Shown here piece after piece: positions 42,387-51,472 of a stretch of 64,000 nt of DNA (position 1 is the stretch's first letter; each line of letters starts with the position of its first letter). The DNA lies in NCBI GenBank assembly GCA_016214955.1, contig JACRMN010000023.1, forward strand, positions 274,501 through 338,500, in the 5' to 3' direction. A program made the position numbers and the translations under genes. The notes below the pieces were generated by a model. The model saw only the letters and a program-made list of their open reading frames with translations. It had not been told where the DNA came from and did not search any database. The DNA is from Deltaproteobacteria bacterium. Lineage in GTDB: Bacteria; Myxococcota; Myxococcia; Myxococcales; Anaeromyxobacteraceae.

Positions 42387-43939
42387 GCGAGGTTCCGCAG
42401 CCGGAGGGGCACGGGGGGCACGGGCCGGGCGAGCCGATGCCCGAGGGCGAGGAGGCGGCGCCGCAGGGCGTGCGCACCATGGCTGTCGTGCGCTGGGCGC
42501 TGGTGGCCCTCATGGCGATCGCCGCGGTGGGCGCCTGGGTCTACTACGCCGAGCTCACGCCCAGGGCCGCCAGGTCGGCGGTCGTCTACCAGTGCCCGAT
42601 GCACCCCTCGGTCATCCAGGACCGGCCCGGCGAATGCCCCATCTGCGGCATGGACCTGGTCAAGGTCGAGCCCGGCCAGAAGAAGGCGGCCGGCGCCGTC
42701 ACCACCTCGGCCGCCGCCGGCCCGGGCAAGTACTGGTGCCCGATGCACCCCGAGGTGCACTCCGACGACCCCGAGGCCCGCTGCGAGAAGTGCGGCGGCA
42801 TGAAGCTCTTCCCCCGCGACGCCCCCGGTCCCGAGGGAGCCCAGGGCGTGCCCGGGCTGGTGCCGCTCGACGTCTCCGGCGAGCGCGTCCAGCTCATGGG
42901 CATCCGCACCGCCAGGACGGTGACCGAGAGCCTCTCGCCCCAGCTCCGCACCGTGGGCTTCGTCTCGGCCAACGAGTCCACCCTGGCCATCCTCACCGCG
43001 CGGTTCACCGGCTGGGTCGACGAGCTCAAGGTGGCCCAGAGCGGACAGCACGTGGACAAGGGCCAGGTGCTGGCCAGCGTCTACTCGCCCGAGCTCACCA
43101 CCGCCCAGCAGGTCTACGTCAACGCCACCCGCTGGGCCCGGGAGCCCGGCGGCGCCGCGCCCGTCGGCTCCCTCAACGCCGGCACCCTCGACCAGGACGC
43201 CCGCAAGCGGCTCGAGCTGCTGGGCATGGCCCAGGTGGACATCGCCGAGATCGCCAGGACCGCCAAGCCCCTCCCTTCCACGCCGGTCCGCTCGCCGGTC
43301 TCGGGCTACGTGGCCCGCCGCGGCGCCCTGCCCGGCCTCTACTTCACGCCCGGCACCGAGCTCTTCCAGATCGCCGACCTCTCCACCGTCTGGGTGATCG
43401 CCGACATCTACGAGTACGACATGAGCCGGGTGAAGGTGGGCCAGAGGGCCACCCTCAACCTGGGCGCCTACCCGGGGGAGCGCTTCTCCGGGCGGGTGCA
43501 GTTCATCTACCCGGCGGTCAACCCCGAGAGCCGCACGTTGCAGGCGCGGATGGAGTTCCGCAACCCGGGCCTGAAGCTGCGCCCCGGCATGTACGGCGAC
43601 GTCGTCATCGACCTCGACGCCTCCACCGGGCTGGTGGTGCCCACCGAGGCCATCGTCGACACCGGCGAGCTGCAGTACGTCTTCATCTCCAAGCAGGGCG
43701 GCCGCTTCGAGCCGCGGCTGGTCCAGCTCGGGGCCCGCACCGAGGGCAAGGTGCAGATCCTCGAGGGGCTGGCCGAGGGCGAGGTGGTGGTCACCACCGC
43801 CAACTTCCTGGTGGACTCGGAGAGCCGGCTGCGCGCCGCGGTGGAGGGCTTCTCCGCCGGCCACGAGGCCGCCGAGGCCAGGGAGTCGGCCGAGGAGCAG
43901 GCCCGGGAGAAGAAGCAGAAGGCGGAGCACCAGCACTAG
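42383..43939 (+). CDS. cusB: CusB-type RND adaptor with two heavy-metal-binding domains
   Basis: A 518-residue periplasmic adaptor. A His-rich head (EGHGGHGPGEP) and one membrane anchor (ALVALMAIAAVGAWVYY) precede two metal-binding units: YQCPMHPSV ... CPICGMDL and YWCPMHPEV ... CEKCGGMKL. The adaptor itself shows the barrel-sandwich (RFTGWVDELKVAQSGQHVDKG), hairpin and beta-barrel parts (VVPTEAIVDTG). A His tail (AEHQH) ends it. It should pick up Cu(I)/Ag(I), or another soft metal, and pass it to the pump. Confidence 0.9.
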   Translation: MSEVPQPEGHGGHGPGEPMPEGEEAAPQGVRTMAVVRWALVALMAIAAVGAWVYYAELTPRAARSAVVYQCPMHPSVIQDRPGECPICGMDLVKVEPGQKKAAGAVTTSAAAGPGKYWCPMHPEVHSDDPEARCEKCGGMKLFPRDAPGPEGAQGVPGLVPLDVSGERVQLMGIRTARTVTESLSPQLRTVGFVSANESTLAILTARFTGWVDELKVAQSGQHVDKGQVLASVYSPELTTAQQVYVNATRWAREPGGAAPVGSLNAGTLDQDARKRLELLGMAQVDIAEIARTAKPLPSTPVRSPVSGYVARRGALPGLYFTPGTELFQIADLSTVWVIADIYEYDMSRVKVGQRATLNLGAYPGERFSGRVQFIYPAVNPESRTLQARMEFRNPGLKLRPGMYGDVVIDLDASTGLVVPTEAIVDTGELQYVFISKQGGRFEPRLVQLGARTEGKVQILEGLAEGEVVVTTANFLVDSESRLRAAVEGFSAGHEAAEARESAEEQAREKKQKAEHQH

Positions 43940-43948
43940 GGGCCCGCC

Positions 43949-46900
43949 ATGGTCGCCAAGATCATCGAGTTCTGCGCCCGCAGCCGCTTCCTCGTGCTGA
44001 TGGGCGTGGCCATCGCCGCCGCCGGCTCCCTGTGGGCCATCCGCCACGTCGACCTCGACGCCATCCCGGACCTCTCCGATCCCCAGGTGATCGTCTTCAC
44101 CGAGTGGATGGGCCGCAGCCCCACCCTGGTGGAGGACCAGGTCACCTATCCCATCGTGGCCTCGCTCATCGCCGCCCCCCGGGTGGTGGACGTGCGCGGA
44201 TACTCGATGTTCGGGATGAGCTTCGTCTACGTCATCTTCGAGGAGGGCACCGACCCCTACTGGGCCCGCAGCCGGGTGCTGGAGTTCCTCTCCACCCTGC
44301 GCGGCCGGATCCCCGACGGCGTCGAGCCCAAGCTCGGCCCCGACGCCTCCGGCATCGGCTGGGCCTTCCAGTACACGCTGGTGGACCAGAGCGGCCGCCA
44401 CGCCCTCGACGAGCTGCGCACCTTCCAGGACTTCACCCTGCGCTACGCGCTGGGCTCGGTGCCGGGCGTGGCCGAGATCGCCAGCGTCGGCGGCTACCAG
44501 AAGCAGTACCAGGTGACCGTCGACCCCAACAAGCTGCGGGCCTACGACGTGACGCTGGAGGAGGTGGTGCGGGCCATCCGCGACTCCAACAGCGACGTGG
44601 GCGGCCGCATCATCGAGCTCGCCAGCCGCGAGTACTACGTCCGCGGCCGGGGCTACATCCGCAACATCGGCGACGTGGAGCGCACCGCCATCCGCGCCCG
44701 CGGCCCCAACGGCGTGCCGGTGCTGGTCAAGGACGTGGGCTCGGTGCGGTTCGGGCCCGACATCCGCCGCGGCCTGCTGGAGTGGAACGGCGACGGCGAG
44801 GCGGTGGGCGGCATCGTGGTGGTGCGCTACGGCGAGAACGTCCTCGACGTCATCGACCGGGTGAAGCAGAAGGTGGCCGAGCTCGGCCCCTCGCTGCCCA
44901 GGGGCGTGAAGCTGGAGGTGGCCTACGACCGCTCGGCGCTGATCCGCCGCGCCATCGACACCCTCAAGACCGCGCTCTTCGAGGAGGCGCTGGTGGTGTC
45001 GCTGGTCATCATCCTCTTCCTGCTCCACCTCCGCTCGGCGCTGCTGCCCATCCTGTCGCTGCCGCTGGCGGTGTCGATCGCCTTCATCCCCATGTACCTG
45101 CTCGACATCCCGGCCACCATCATGAGCCTGGGCGGGATCGCCATCGCCATCGGGGCCACGGTGGACGCCGAGATCGTGATGATCGAGGCCTCGCACAAGA
45201 AGCTGGAGCACGCCCCGCCCGGAGCCGACCGCCACCGCCTGCTGGCCGAGGCGGCGCGCGAGGTGACCCCGGCCATCTTCTTCTCGCTGCTCATCATCGC
45301 CGTCAGCTTCCTGCCGGTCTTCACCCTCACCGGCCAGGCCGGCCGCCTCTTCCGCCCGCTGGCCTTCACCAAGACCTTCGTGATGCTGGCGGCGGCGCTG
45401 CTCTCCATCACCTTCGCCCCGGCGATGCGCGACCTGCTCATCCGCGGCCGCATCCACCCCGAGTCCACCCACCCGGTCTCGCGCTTCATCATCCGGCTCT
45501 ACAAGCCCTTCGTCTTCGTGGCCCTGCGCCGCCCCAAGTCCACCGTGGCCATCGGCCTGCTGGCGGTGCTCTCGGCGGTGCCGCTGGCCCTGAAGCTGGG
45601 CCACGAGTTCATGCCGCCCCTCAACGAGGGCGACGTGCTCTACATGCCCACCACCTTCCCCAACCTCTCCATCGAGGAGGCCAAGCGCCAGCTCCAGCTC
45701 CAGGACCGGGTGCTGCGCTCCTTCCCCGAGGTGGAGACGGTATTCGGCAAGGCGGGCCGGGCCGAGACCGCCACCGACCCGGCGCCGCTCACCATGGTGG
45801 AGACCACCATCCGGCTCCGGCCGCAGGAGCAGTGGCGCATGCTGCCGGTGCCGCGCTGGTTCTCGGGCTGGCCCGCCTGGCTCAAGCGGCCGCTGGCCCT
45901 CTTCTGGCCCGAGGAGCGCCGCATCACCTGGGAGGAGCTCACCACCCAGATGAACAAGGCCATGCAGTTCCCGGGCTGGACCAACGCCTACACCATGCCC
46001 ATCAAGGCCCGCATCGACATGCTCTCCACCGGCGTGCGCACGCCGGTGGGCGTGAAGGTGATGGGCACCAGCCTCGAGGAGATCGAGAAGGTGGGCGTGG
46101 CGCTGGAGGGCATCCTCTCCCCGGTGCGCGGCACCCGCTCGGTCTTCTACGAGCGCAACACCGGCGGCCTGTACCTCGACATCGTCCCCAACCGCGACGC
46201 CCTGGCCCGCTACGGCCTCACCGTGGGTGCGGTGCAGCGCACCGTCGAGGCGGCCATCGGCGGCTCGCCCATCGCCGTGACCATCGAGGGGCGCAACCGC
46301 TTCTCCATCAACGTCCGCTACCCCCAGGACCTGCGCAACGACGTCGAGCGGCTGAAGCGCGTGCTGGTCCCCGTGACCCAGGGCGGCGGCGGCGATGGGA
46401 TGAAGTCCGGCGCCGCCGAGCCGGCCGGGCTCCCCGGGGTCTACCTGGCCCAGATGAACATGGAGCCGGGCCAGAAGGCTCAGCAGCAGCAGCCGACTGG
46501 CGCGCCCAGGAGCGGCGGCATCCCCGGCACCCTCTCCGACGCGCCGCTGATGCAGTTCGACAGCCGCCTGCAGGTGGGCGACCAGAGCTCGCTCTCCGGC
46601 ATCGGCCGCGGCAGCTCGCCCCGCCCGCCGCGCCAGAGCTTCGTGCCGCTCGGCCAGGTGGCCGAGGTGCACATCGTCGGCGGCCCGCCCATGGTCCGCG
46701 ACGAGGGCGGCCTGCTGGTGGGCTACGTCTACGTCGACATCGACCAGTCGCAGCGCGACATCGGCGGCTACGTCAAGGACGCCAAGCACGCCGTCGAGGA
46801 GGCGCTGGAGCACGAGCAGCTCAGGCTGCCGGCCGGCACCTACCTCAAGTGGACCGGCCAGTACGAGCAGCTCGAGAAGATGGCCGAGCGCATGCGCCTC

Positions 46901-47668
46901 GTCATCCCCGCGACCCTGCTCATCATCGTGGTGCTGCTCTTCCTCCACTTCCGCAACTTCGTGGAGGTGCTCATCGTCCTGCTCTCCATCCCCTTCGCGC
47001 TGGTGGGCTCGGTGTGGCTGCTCTGGGCGCTCGACTACCGGCTCTCGACGGCGGTGTGGGTGGGCATCATCGCCTTGGTGGGCCTGGCGGCCCAGACCGG
47101 CATCGTGATGATCGTCTACATCGACAACGCCTACGAGCGAAGACGGGCGGCGGGCAAGATCCGCGACCTCTCCGACATCATCTGGGCCCACATGGAGGGC
47201 ACGGTGATGCGGGTCCGGCCCAAGCTCATGACCGTGGCCACCATGCTCCTGGGCCTCATCCCGCTGCTCTGGGCCACCGGCTCGGGCGCCGACGTCATGA
47301 AGCGAATCGCCGCCCCCATGGTGGGCGGCCTCCTCACCAGCGCCTTCCTGACGCTGGAGATCATCCCGGTGGTCTACACCTACTGGCGCCAGGAGCAGGT
47401 GCTGTGGGAGCGGCTGCAGCCGCTCGACGCCCGCCTGCTCGAGACGCTGCAGGCCTGGACCACGCTGCAGACCGGCGGCTGGACGGCGCTCTGCTCCGTG
47501 GCCGTGGCCCGCTTCTACTGGGAGTCCATGCCGCGCTGGTTCCTGCTGCTGGCCGTCGGTGCCGGGGCGCTGGCGGTGGTGGTGGGCTCGGTGGCCTACC
47601 TGCGGGCCAGGCCGGCGGCGCGCCGGCAGGTGTGGCCGGAGCGGCGGGGGGAGGCGGCTGCCGCCTGA
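43949..47668 (+). CDS. cusA: CusA/CzcA-type heavy-metal RND pump
   Basis: A 1239-residue inner-membrane pump, about 190 residues longer than E. coli CusA. The twelve-helix core is visible, with LDAIPDLSDPQVIVFTEW at the start, the TM4 proton-relay region GGIAIAIGATVDAEIVMIE, and a HEFMPPLNEGD periplasmic motif. Two additions stand out: a low-complexity stretch of about 90 residues in the second periplasmic half (around 46370-46640), and a C-terminal extension of about 85 residues with another hydrophobic segment (FLLLAVGAGALAVVVGSVAYL). Metal specificity is not decided by sequence alone, but the neighbouring adaptor favours Cu/Ag. Confidence 0.92.
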   Translation: MVAKIIEFCARSRFLVLMGVAIAAAGSLWAIRHVDLDAIPDLSDPQVIVFTEWMGRSPTLVEDQVTYPIVASLIAAPRVVDVRGYSMFGMSFVYVIFEEGTDPYWARSRVLEFLSTLRGRIPDGVEPKLGPDASGIGWAFQYTLVDQSGRHALDELRTFQDFTLRYALGSVPGVAEIASVGGYQKQYQVTVDPNKLRAYDVTLEEVVRAIRDSNSDVGGRIIELASREYYVRGRGYIRNIGDVERTAIRARGPNGVPVLVKDVGSVRFGPDIRRGLLEWNGDGEAVGGIVVVRYGENVLDVIDRVKQKVAELGPSLPRGVKLEVAYDRSALIRRAIDTLKTALFEEALVVSLVIILFLLHLRSALLPILSLPLAVSIAFIPMYLLDIPATIMSLGGIAIAIGATVDAEIVMIEASHKKLEHAPPGADRHRLLAEAAREVTPAIFFSLLIIAVSFLPVFTLTGQAGRLFRPLAFTKTFVMLAAALLSITFAPAMRDLLIRGRIHPESTHPVSRFIIRLYKPFVFVALRRPKSTVAIGLLAVLSAVPLALKLGHEFMPPLNEGDVLYMPTTFPNLSIEEAKRQLQLQDRVLRSFPEVETVFGKAGRAETATDPAPLTMVETTIRLRPQEQWRMLPVPRWFSGWPAWLKRPLALFWPEERRITWEELTTQMNKAMQFPGWTNAYTMPIKARIDMLSTGVRTPVGVKVMGTSLEEIEKVGVALEGILSPVRGTRSVFYERNTGGLYLDIVPNRDALARYGLTVGAVQRTVEAAIGGSPIAVTIEGRNRFSINVRYPQDLRNDVERLKRVLVPVTQGGGGDGMKSGAAEPAGLPGVYLAQMNMEPGQKAQQQQPTGAPRSGGIPGTLSDAPLMQFDSRLQVGDQSSLSGIGRGSSPRPPRQSFVPLGQVAEVHIVGGPPMVRDEGGLLVGYVYVDIDQSQRDIGGYVKDAKHAVEEALEHEQLRLPAGTYLKWTGQYEQLEKMAERMRLVIPATLLIIVVLLFLHFRNFVEVLIVLLSIPFALVGSVWLLWALDYRLSTAVWVGIIALVGLAAQTGIVMIVYIDNAYERRRAAGKIRDLSDIIWAHMEGTVMRVRPKLMTVATMLLGLIPLLWATGSGADVMKRIAAPMVGGLLTSAFLTLEIIPVVYTYWRQEQVLWERLQPLDARLLETLQAWTTLQTGGWTALCSVAVARFYWESMPRWFLLLAVGAGALAVVVGSVAYLRARPAARRQVWPERRGEAAAA

Positions 47669-47690
47669 GCCCGGGAGCGCGCCTGTGGGC

Positions 47691-47720
47691 TTTACAGGGA
47701 CCTGCGCCATCGACTAGCTT
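47691..47720 (+). promoter_or_regulatory. promoter of the tRNA-Glu pair
   Basis: TTTACA (47691-47696) and TAGCTT (47715-47720) with an 18-base spacer predict a start near 47727, two bases before the first tRNA. TAGGTT at 47805-47810 may be a second -10 for the downstream tRNA. Confidence 0.45.
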
Positions 47721-47728
47721 CCGCGCCC

Positions 47729-47801
47729 GACCCTATCGTCTAGAGGCCCAGGACGCCGCCTCCTCAGGGTGGAAACCGAGGTTCGAATCCTCGTGGGGTC
47801 A
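47729..47801 (+). tRNA. tRNA-Glu(CUC), unusual anticodon loop
   Basis: A 73-base cloverleaf without encoded CCA: acceptor GACCCTA/TGGGGTC, D-arm GTCT/GGAC, anticodon stem CCGCC/GGTGG, T-stem CGAGG/CCTCG with loop TTCGAAT. The anticodon loop reads TCCTCAG. Anticodon CTC is at the normal place, but position 33 is C instead of the nearly universal T. Acceptor and T-arm are intact, and the body closely matches the next tRNA. It may be functional, decayed, or affected by a base-call error. Confidence 0.75.
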
Positions 47802-47821
47802 TGCTAGGTTCCCTTCGCTTC

Positions 47822-47894
47822 GGCCCCATCGTCTAGAGGCCTAGGACGCGGGCCTTTCAAGCCTGCAACACGGGTTCGAATCCCGTTGGGGTCA
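47822..47894 (+). tRNA. tRNA-Glu(UUC)
   Basis: A 73-base cloverleaf with acceptor GGCCCCA/TGGGGTC, anticodon stem CGGGC/GCCTG, loop CTTTCAA (anticodon TTC, normal T33), T-arm ACGGG-TTCGAAT-CCCGT. CCA is not encoded. It lies 20 bases after the other tRNA-Glu, likely in the same transcript. Confidence 0.95.
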
Positions 47895-47938
47895 CTCCCG
47901 CCTCCCCGCGCGCCGCGGCCGGCCAGGCCCGGCAGCCG

Positions 47939-48631
47939 CTAGCCCTTCAGCGCCCAGTCCACCGCCGCGCGGCAGTGAAGCTCGGTGGTGTCGAAGTAGG
48001 GCACCCGGAGGTCGCGCTGCCGCACCAGCATGCCGATCTCGGTGCAGCCGGCGATCACCGCCTCGGCGCCCCCGGCGCAGAGCTCCTCCATCACGGCCAG
48101 GTAGCGGGCCTTCGACTCCGGCAGCACCTTCCCCAGCACCAGCTCCTCGAAGATGACCCGGTTGACCTCGGCCCGCGCGGCCGGGCCGGGCACGCGCACG
48201 TCGAGCCCGTGGCCGGCGAGCCGTTCCCGGTAGAAGTCCTCCTCCATCACGTAGCGGGTGCCGAGCAGCGCCACGCGCCGCAGTCCGGCGGCGCGCACGC
48301 CAGCGGCGGCCACGTCGGCGATGTGGAGCAGCGGGATGGAGAGGCCGCTCGTCACCTGGCCGGCCACCTTGTGCATGGTGTTGGCGCAGATGAGGAGCAG
48401 GTCGGCGCCGGCCCGCTCCAGGCCCAGCGCGGCGCGGTGCAGGATCTCGCCGGCCTCGTCCCAGCGGCCGGCCCGCTGCAGCGGCTCGATCTCGGCGAAC
48501 TCCACGGAGGCCAGGAGACAGCGGGCCGAGTGCAGGCCGCCGAGCCGCTCCTTCACCAGCTCGTTCAGCAGCCGGTAGTAGTGGGCCGAGGATTCCCAGC
48601 TCATGCCGCCGAGGAGCCCGATGGTCTTCAT
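47939..48631 (-). CDS. aspartate/glutamate racemase family protein
   Basis: A 230-residue cofactor-independent racemase. GLLGGMSWESSAHYYR at the N-terminus is the YgeA/aspartate-racemase opening. The two catalytic Cys are in CANTMHKV (about residue 83) and GCTEIGMLV (about 195). It should interconvert L- and D-Asp or a related amino acid. No ribosome-binding site is seen before the ATG. It converges on the tRNA genes. Confidence 0.85.
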   Translation of the reverse strand: MKTIGLLGGMSWESSAHYYRLLNELVKERLGGLHSARCLLASVEFAEIEPLQRAGRWDEAGEILHRAALGLERAGADLLLICANTMHKVAGQVTSGLSIPLLHIADVAAAGVRAAGLRRVALLGTRYVMEEDFYRERLAGHGLDVRVPGPAARAEVNRVIFEELVLGKVLPESKARYLAVMEELCAGGAEAVIAGCTEIGMLVRQRDLRVPYFDTTELHCRAAVDWALKG

Positions 48632-48889
48632 GCACCCACATTGCCAGCCACGCGGGCCCGGTTCCAGCTGCCCGCGCCATGCGTTCCCTGCGCGGCGGCC
48701 GGCGCGGGCTCGAACTCCAGCCCGGCGGGCCAGGAGCTCGCCGGGGCCCCGCTGCCGTCACATGAGCCGTGGATGTCGCGCGACGCCTCATCCGGTCACA
48801 CTTCTCGTCCGGGTGGCTCGCTGCGCACCCGCAGACGCTCCGACGAGCCGGGGGGAGGCCGGCGACGCCAGGACGCAGGAGGCCACACA

Positions 48890-50116
48890 GTGAGCCACGC
48901 CGTGGCGCAGGCCGACATCCCGCTCCTCTCCGTCCCCTCCGGCCGGCTGCTCGCCGCCATCTTCGACCTGAGCCCGGACGCCATCGCCCTCAACCGCGTC
49001 GGCGACGGCATCTTCGTGGCCGTCAACGCCGGCTTCACGCTCCTCACCGGCCTGGCGCCCGGCGAGGCGCAGGGGCGCTCCCTGGCCGAGATCGGCATCC
49101 TCGCCGACCGCGCCGAGCTCCGGCCGCTGGTGGCCCGGCTGCAGCGTGAGGGTGCGCTGCGCAACCTGGAGCTGCGGCTGCGCCACCGCAGCGGCGCCAT
49201 CCGCACCGGGCTGCTCTCGGCCAACGTCGTCCAGCTCGGCCGGGAGGCGCTGGTGCTCTCGGTCTACCGCGATGTCACCGAGCGGGCCCGGGCCCAGGCG
49301 GAGAAGGCCCTGCTGGAGGGCCAGCTCCGCCAGGCGCAGAAGCTCGATGCCCTGGGCCGGCTGGCGGGCGGCATCGCCCACGACTTCAACAACCTGGTGA
49401 CCGTGATCCAGGCCGCGGTGCTCGACGCCCGCAGGGAGCCACTGGCCTCGCCCAGGCTGCGCGAGACCCTTAGCGACGTGGAGGTGGCCTGCGGCCGGGC
49501 CGCCGCCCTCACCCGGCAGCTCACCGCCTTCGGGCGCGCGCCGGCGGCCGGGAGCGGCGCCGTCGACCCCGCCGCGCTGATCGCCGGGCTGAGGCGCCAC
49601 CTGGAGCGTGTCGTCCCGGCGCCGGCCGCGCTCTGCCTGGAGGTGGGCGGGGGCCTGCCCGCCGTCGCCGGAGACCCGGTGCAGATCGAGCAGGTGGTGC
49701 TCAACCTGGTGCAGAACGCCCGCGACGCCCTGCGCGGCGCCGGCCGCGTGACCCTCCAGGTGGCGGCGGCCCGGGCGGCGGAGCTGCCGGCGCAGGCCCG
49801 CGCCAGCGGCCAGCCCTTCGTGCGGTTCACCGTGGCCGACGACGGCGCCGGCATGCCGCCCGAGGTCCAGGCCCGGCTCTTCGAGCCGTTCTTCACCACC
49901 AAGGAGCCGGGCAAGGGCACCGGCCTGGGCCTGGCCACCGTGCACGGCATCGTGCAGCGCCACCGCGGCTTCATCTCGGTGCGCTCCGAGCCCGGCCGCG
50001 GCTCCACCTTCGACGTCTTCCTCCCCGCGTTCCGCGCGGCGCTCCGGCCCATCCCGGCCGGCGAGGAATCCCCCGCGCGCCTCACGCCACCGCCGGAGCA
50101 GGGCGTGGAGCCGTAG
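48890..50116 (+). CDS. cytoplasmic PAS sensor histidine kinase
   Basis: A 408-residue soluble kinase. A PAS domain occupies ~20-135 ([38 protein letters not shown]). HisKA has the acceptor His in [15 protein letters not shown], and HATPase has [28 protein letters not shown] and [12 protein letters not shown]. No membrane helix and no receiver domain are present, and no regulator is adjacent, so it is an orphan kinase. The GTG start has AGGAGG seven bases upstream. The 258 bases before it show no other gene. Confidence 0.9.
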   Translation: MSHAVAQADIPLLSVPSGRLLAAIFDLSPDAIALNRVGDGIFVAVNAGFTLLTGLAPGEAQGRSLAEIGILADRAELRPLVARLQREGALRNLELRLRHRSGAIRTGLLSANVVQLGREALVLSVYRDVTERARAQAEKALLEGQLRQAQKLDALGRLAGGIAHDFNNLVTVIQAAVLDARREPLASPRLRETLSDVEVACGRAAALTRQLTAFGRAPAAGSGAVDPAALIAGLRRHLERVVPAPAALCLEVGGGLPAVAGDPVQIEQVVLNLVQNARDALRGAGRVTLQVAAARAAELPAQARASGQPFVRFTVADDGAGMPPEVQARLFEPFFTTKEPGKGTGLGLATVHGIVQRHRGFISVRSEPGRGSTFDVFLPAFRAALRPIPAGEESPARLTPPPEQGVEP

Positions 50117-50254
50117 GGCGCGCTGCCGGGGCCGCTCGCGCGTGTGCTCCGGTGTCGGCGGGCGGCGCCGATGTGCGGTCGAACTTGGCGCTCGCGACCG
50201 GCGGCAGCCGTGGTAAACGACCGCTTCCGACACCGAGAGAGAAGAGGAGGACCC

Positions 50255-50833
50255 ATGGCCCGCGCCCCCGTGGCGAAGCCCGACGAGAGATCTGCCGGCG
50301 GCGAGCTGCCCGTCTGGACGTTGAAGCTGAAGCAGGCCCTGCAGCGCAGCGCCCCCACCGGCTTCGAGCCGTCCCCCGCGCCGCCGGAGCCCGCGGCCGT
50401 GGAATCGGCCGCGGCGGTGGTGGAAGCGCCGCCCCCGCCGACCCCGGCCAGCGCCCTGCCCCCGGCGAACGCGGAGCCGCCGGCTCGCCCGGCTGCACGC
50501 CACGCCGAGGTGGCGCACCACGGGCTGCACCTCCGGCCCGAGGCGCGGGCTCGACGGACCCTCACCCCCGCCCCGCGCCGGTCCCACACGCCGCCGCCGC
50601 TCGCCTTCGCCACCGGCGCCGCGCCCGGGTCCACGGTGATCCGGCTCCAGCTCCCGGACGGGCGCCAGCTCCTGGCCCTCCTGCCCCAGGTTCCGCGCGC
50701 CGGCGAGATCGTGGACCTGGCCGAGATCGGCGCCGCCACCGCGCAGCCCTACGACGTGGTGTCGGTCCGCTGGGGCGTGCACGCCGCCGGCGGGTTCACC
50801 GGGGTGAACGTGGAGCTCCGGCCGCGCGCCTGA
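50255..50833 (+). CDS. hypothetical protein with Pro/Ala-rich linker
   Basis: A 192-residue protein with GAGGAGG before the ATG. The first 120 residues are mostly low-complexity Pro/Ala/Arg. The last 75 ([34 protein letters not shown] ... VVSVRWGV) form a compact beta-rich domain of unknown family. It stands between an orphan kinase and a hemerythrin-like gene; no functional link can be shown. Confidence 0.6.
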   Translation: MARAPVAKPDERSAGGELPVWTLKLKQALQRSAPTGFEPSPAPPEPAAVESAAAVVEAPPPPTPASALPPANAEPPARPAARHAEVAHHGLHLRPEARARRTLTPAPRRSHTPPPLAFATGAAPGSTVIRLQLPDGRQLLALLPQVPRAGEIVDLAEIGAATAQPYDVVSVRWGVHAAGGFTGVNVELRPRA

Positions 50834-50982
50834 TCCCCGGCCGCCGGCGCAGGAGAGCAGGCCGGCGCCGTGTGCGCCGCTCGGGCGGCTGCTCGCCGCG
50901 CGGGGAACCCTCTCCGGGGCGGCCCCTTCCATGCCCCGTGGTCGAGGGGCATGGTGGGCGGGTCCTGCGGGCGGGGGAGCGC

Positions 50983-51429
50983 ATGGCCTTCGGCGGCTGG
51001 AGCTTCAGGGACGATCTGGGCATCGAGCAGGTGGACGAGGACCACCGCCGGCTCGTCGAGCTCTTGCGCCGGCTCTACGACGGCACCGCCGCAGGCTGGG
51101 CCGGGGCCGAGGTGGCCGCGGCCTTCCGCGAGCTCGCGGAGCACGCCCGGGTGCACTTCCAGCGCGAGGAGCTGCTGCTCGAGGCCGCCGCCTGCCCGGA
51201 GCTGCCCCGCCAGCGCTCCGAGCACGCCTCCCTCCTCACGCTGCTGCGCGGGCTGGGCCGCGCGCCCGCGGAGCTCTCGCCGCAGGCCGTGGAGGACCTG
51301 GGCCGGCGGCTCCTGGCCCACATCCAGGAAGAGGATCGCAGCTACGCCGACTGGCTGGCGCGGGCCCGCCCCGAGGCGGTGGCCGCCTGGGCCCGCCGCC
51401 GGGCGCTGGCCGCGCTCCCTCGCCCCTGA
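50983..51429 (+). CDS. hemerythrin-like protein with one ligand position changed
   Basis: A 148-residue four-helix protein of the bacteriohemerythrin family: [43 protein letters not shown] and [15 protein letters not shown] supply His, His, Glu, His, His and Asp ligands. The usual H-x3-H of helix C is Q-x3-H here (Gln 77, His 81), so one Fe ligand is missing. GGGGGAG precedes the ATG. O2 or NO binding or sensing is the family role; the Gln may alter it. Confidence 0.82.
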   Translation: MAFGGWSFRDDLGIEQVDEDHRRLVELLRRLYDGTAAGWAGAEVAAAFRELAEHARVHFQREELLLEAAACPELPRQRSEHASLLTLLRGLGRAPAELSPQAVEDLGRRLLAHIQEEDRSYADWLARARPEAVAAWARRRALAALPRP

Positions 51430-51434
51430 TGGCG

Positions 51435-51464
51435 TTGCTCGCCTCCGGCCTTTGCGCCTAGTCT
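51435..51464 (+). promoter_or_regulatory. sigma-70-type promoter, near-leaderless
   Basis: TTGCTC (51435-51440) and TAGTCT (51459-51464) with an 18-base spacer give a transcript start near 51471, two bases before the ATG of the lipoprotein gene. No ribosome-binding site is present. Confidence 0.5.
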
Positions 51465-51472
51465 TGGCACCC

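Noticed and set aside
47805-47810. Independent promoter for tRNA-Glu(UUC)
   Set aside because: TAGGTT is well placed, but no -35 can be separated from the T-arm of the first tRNA. Co-transcription is simpler.
48631-48646. Sigma-54-like TGGCAATGTGGGTGCA on the minus strand before the racemase
   Set aside because: The -12 part touches the ATG itself, so a transcript would begin inside the gene.
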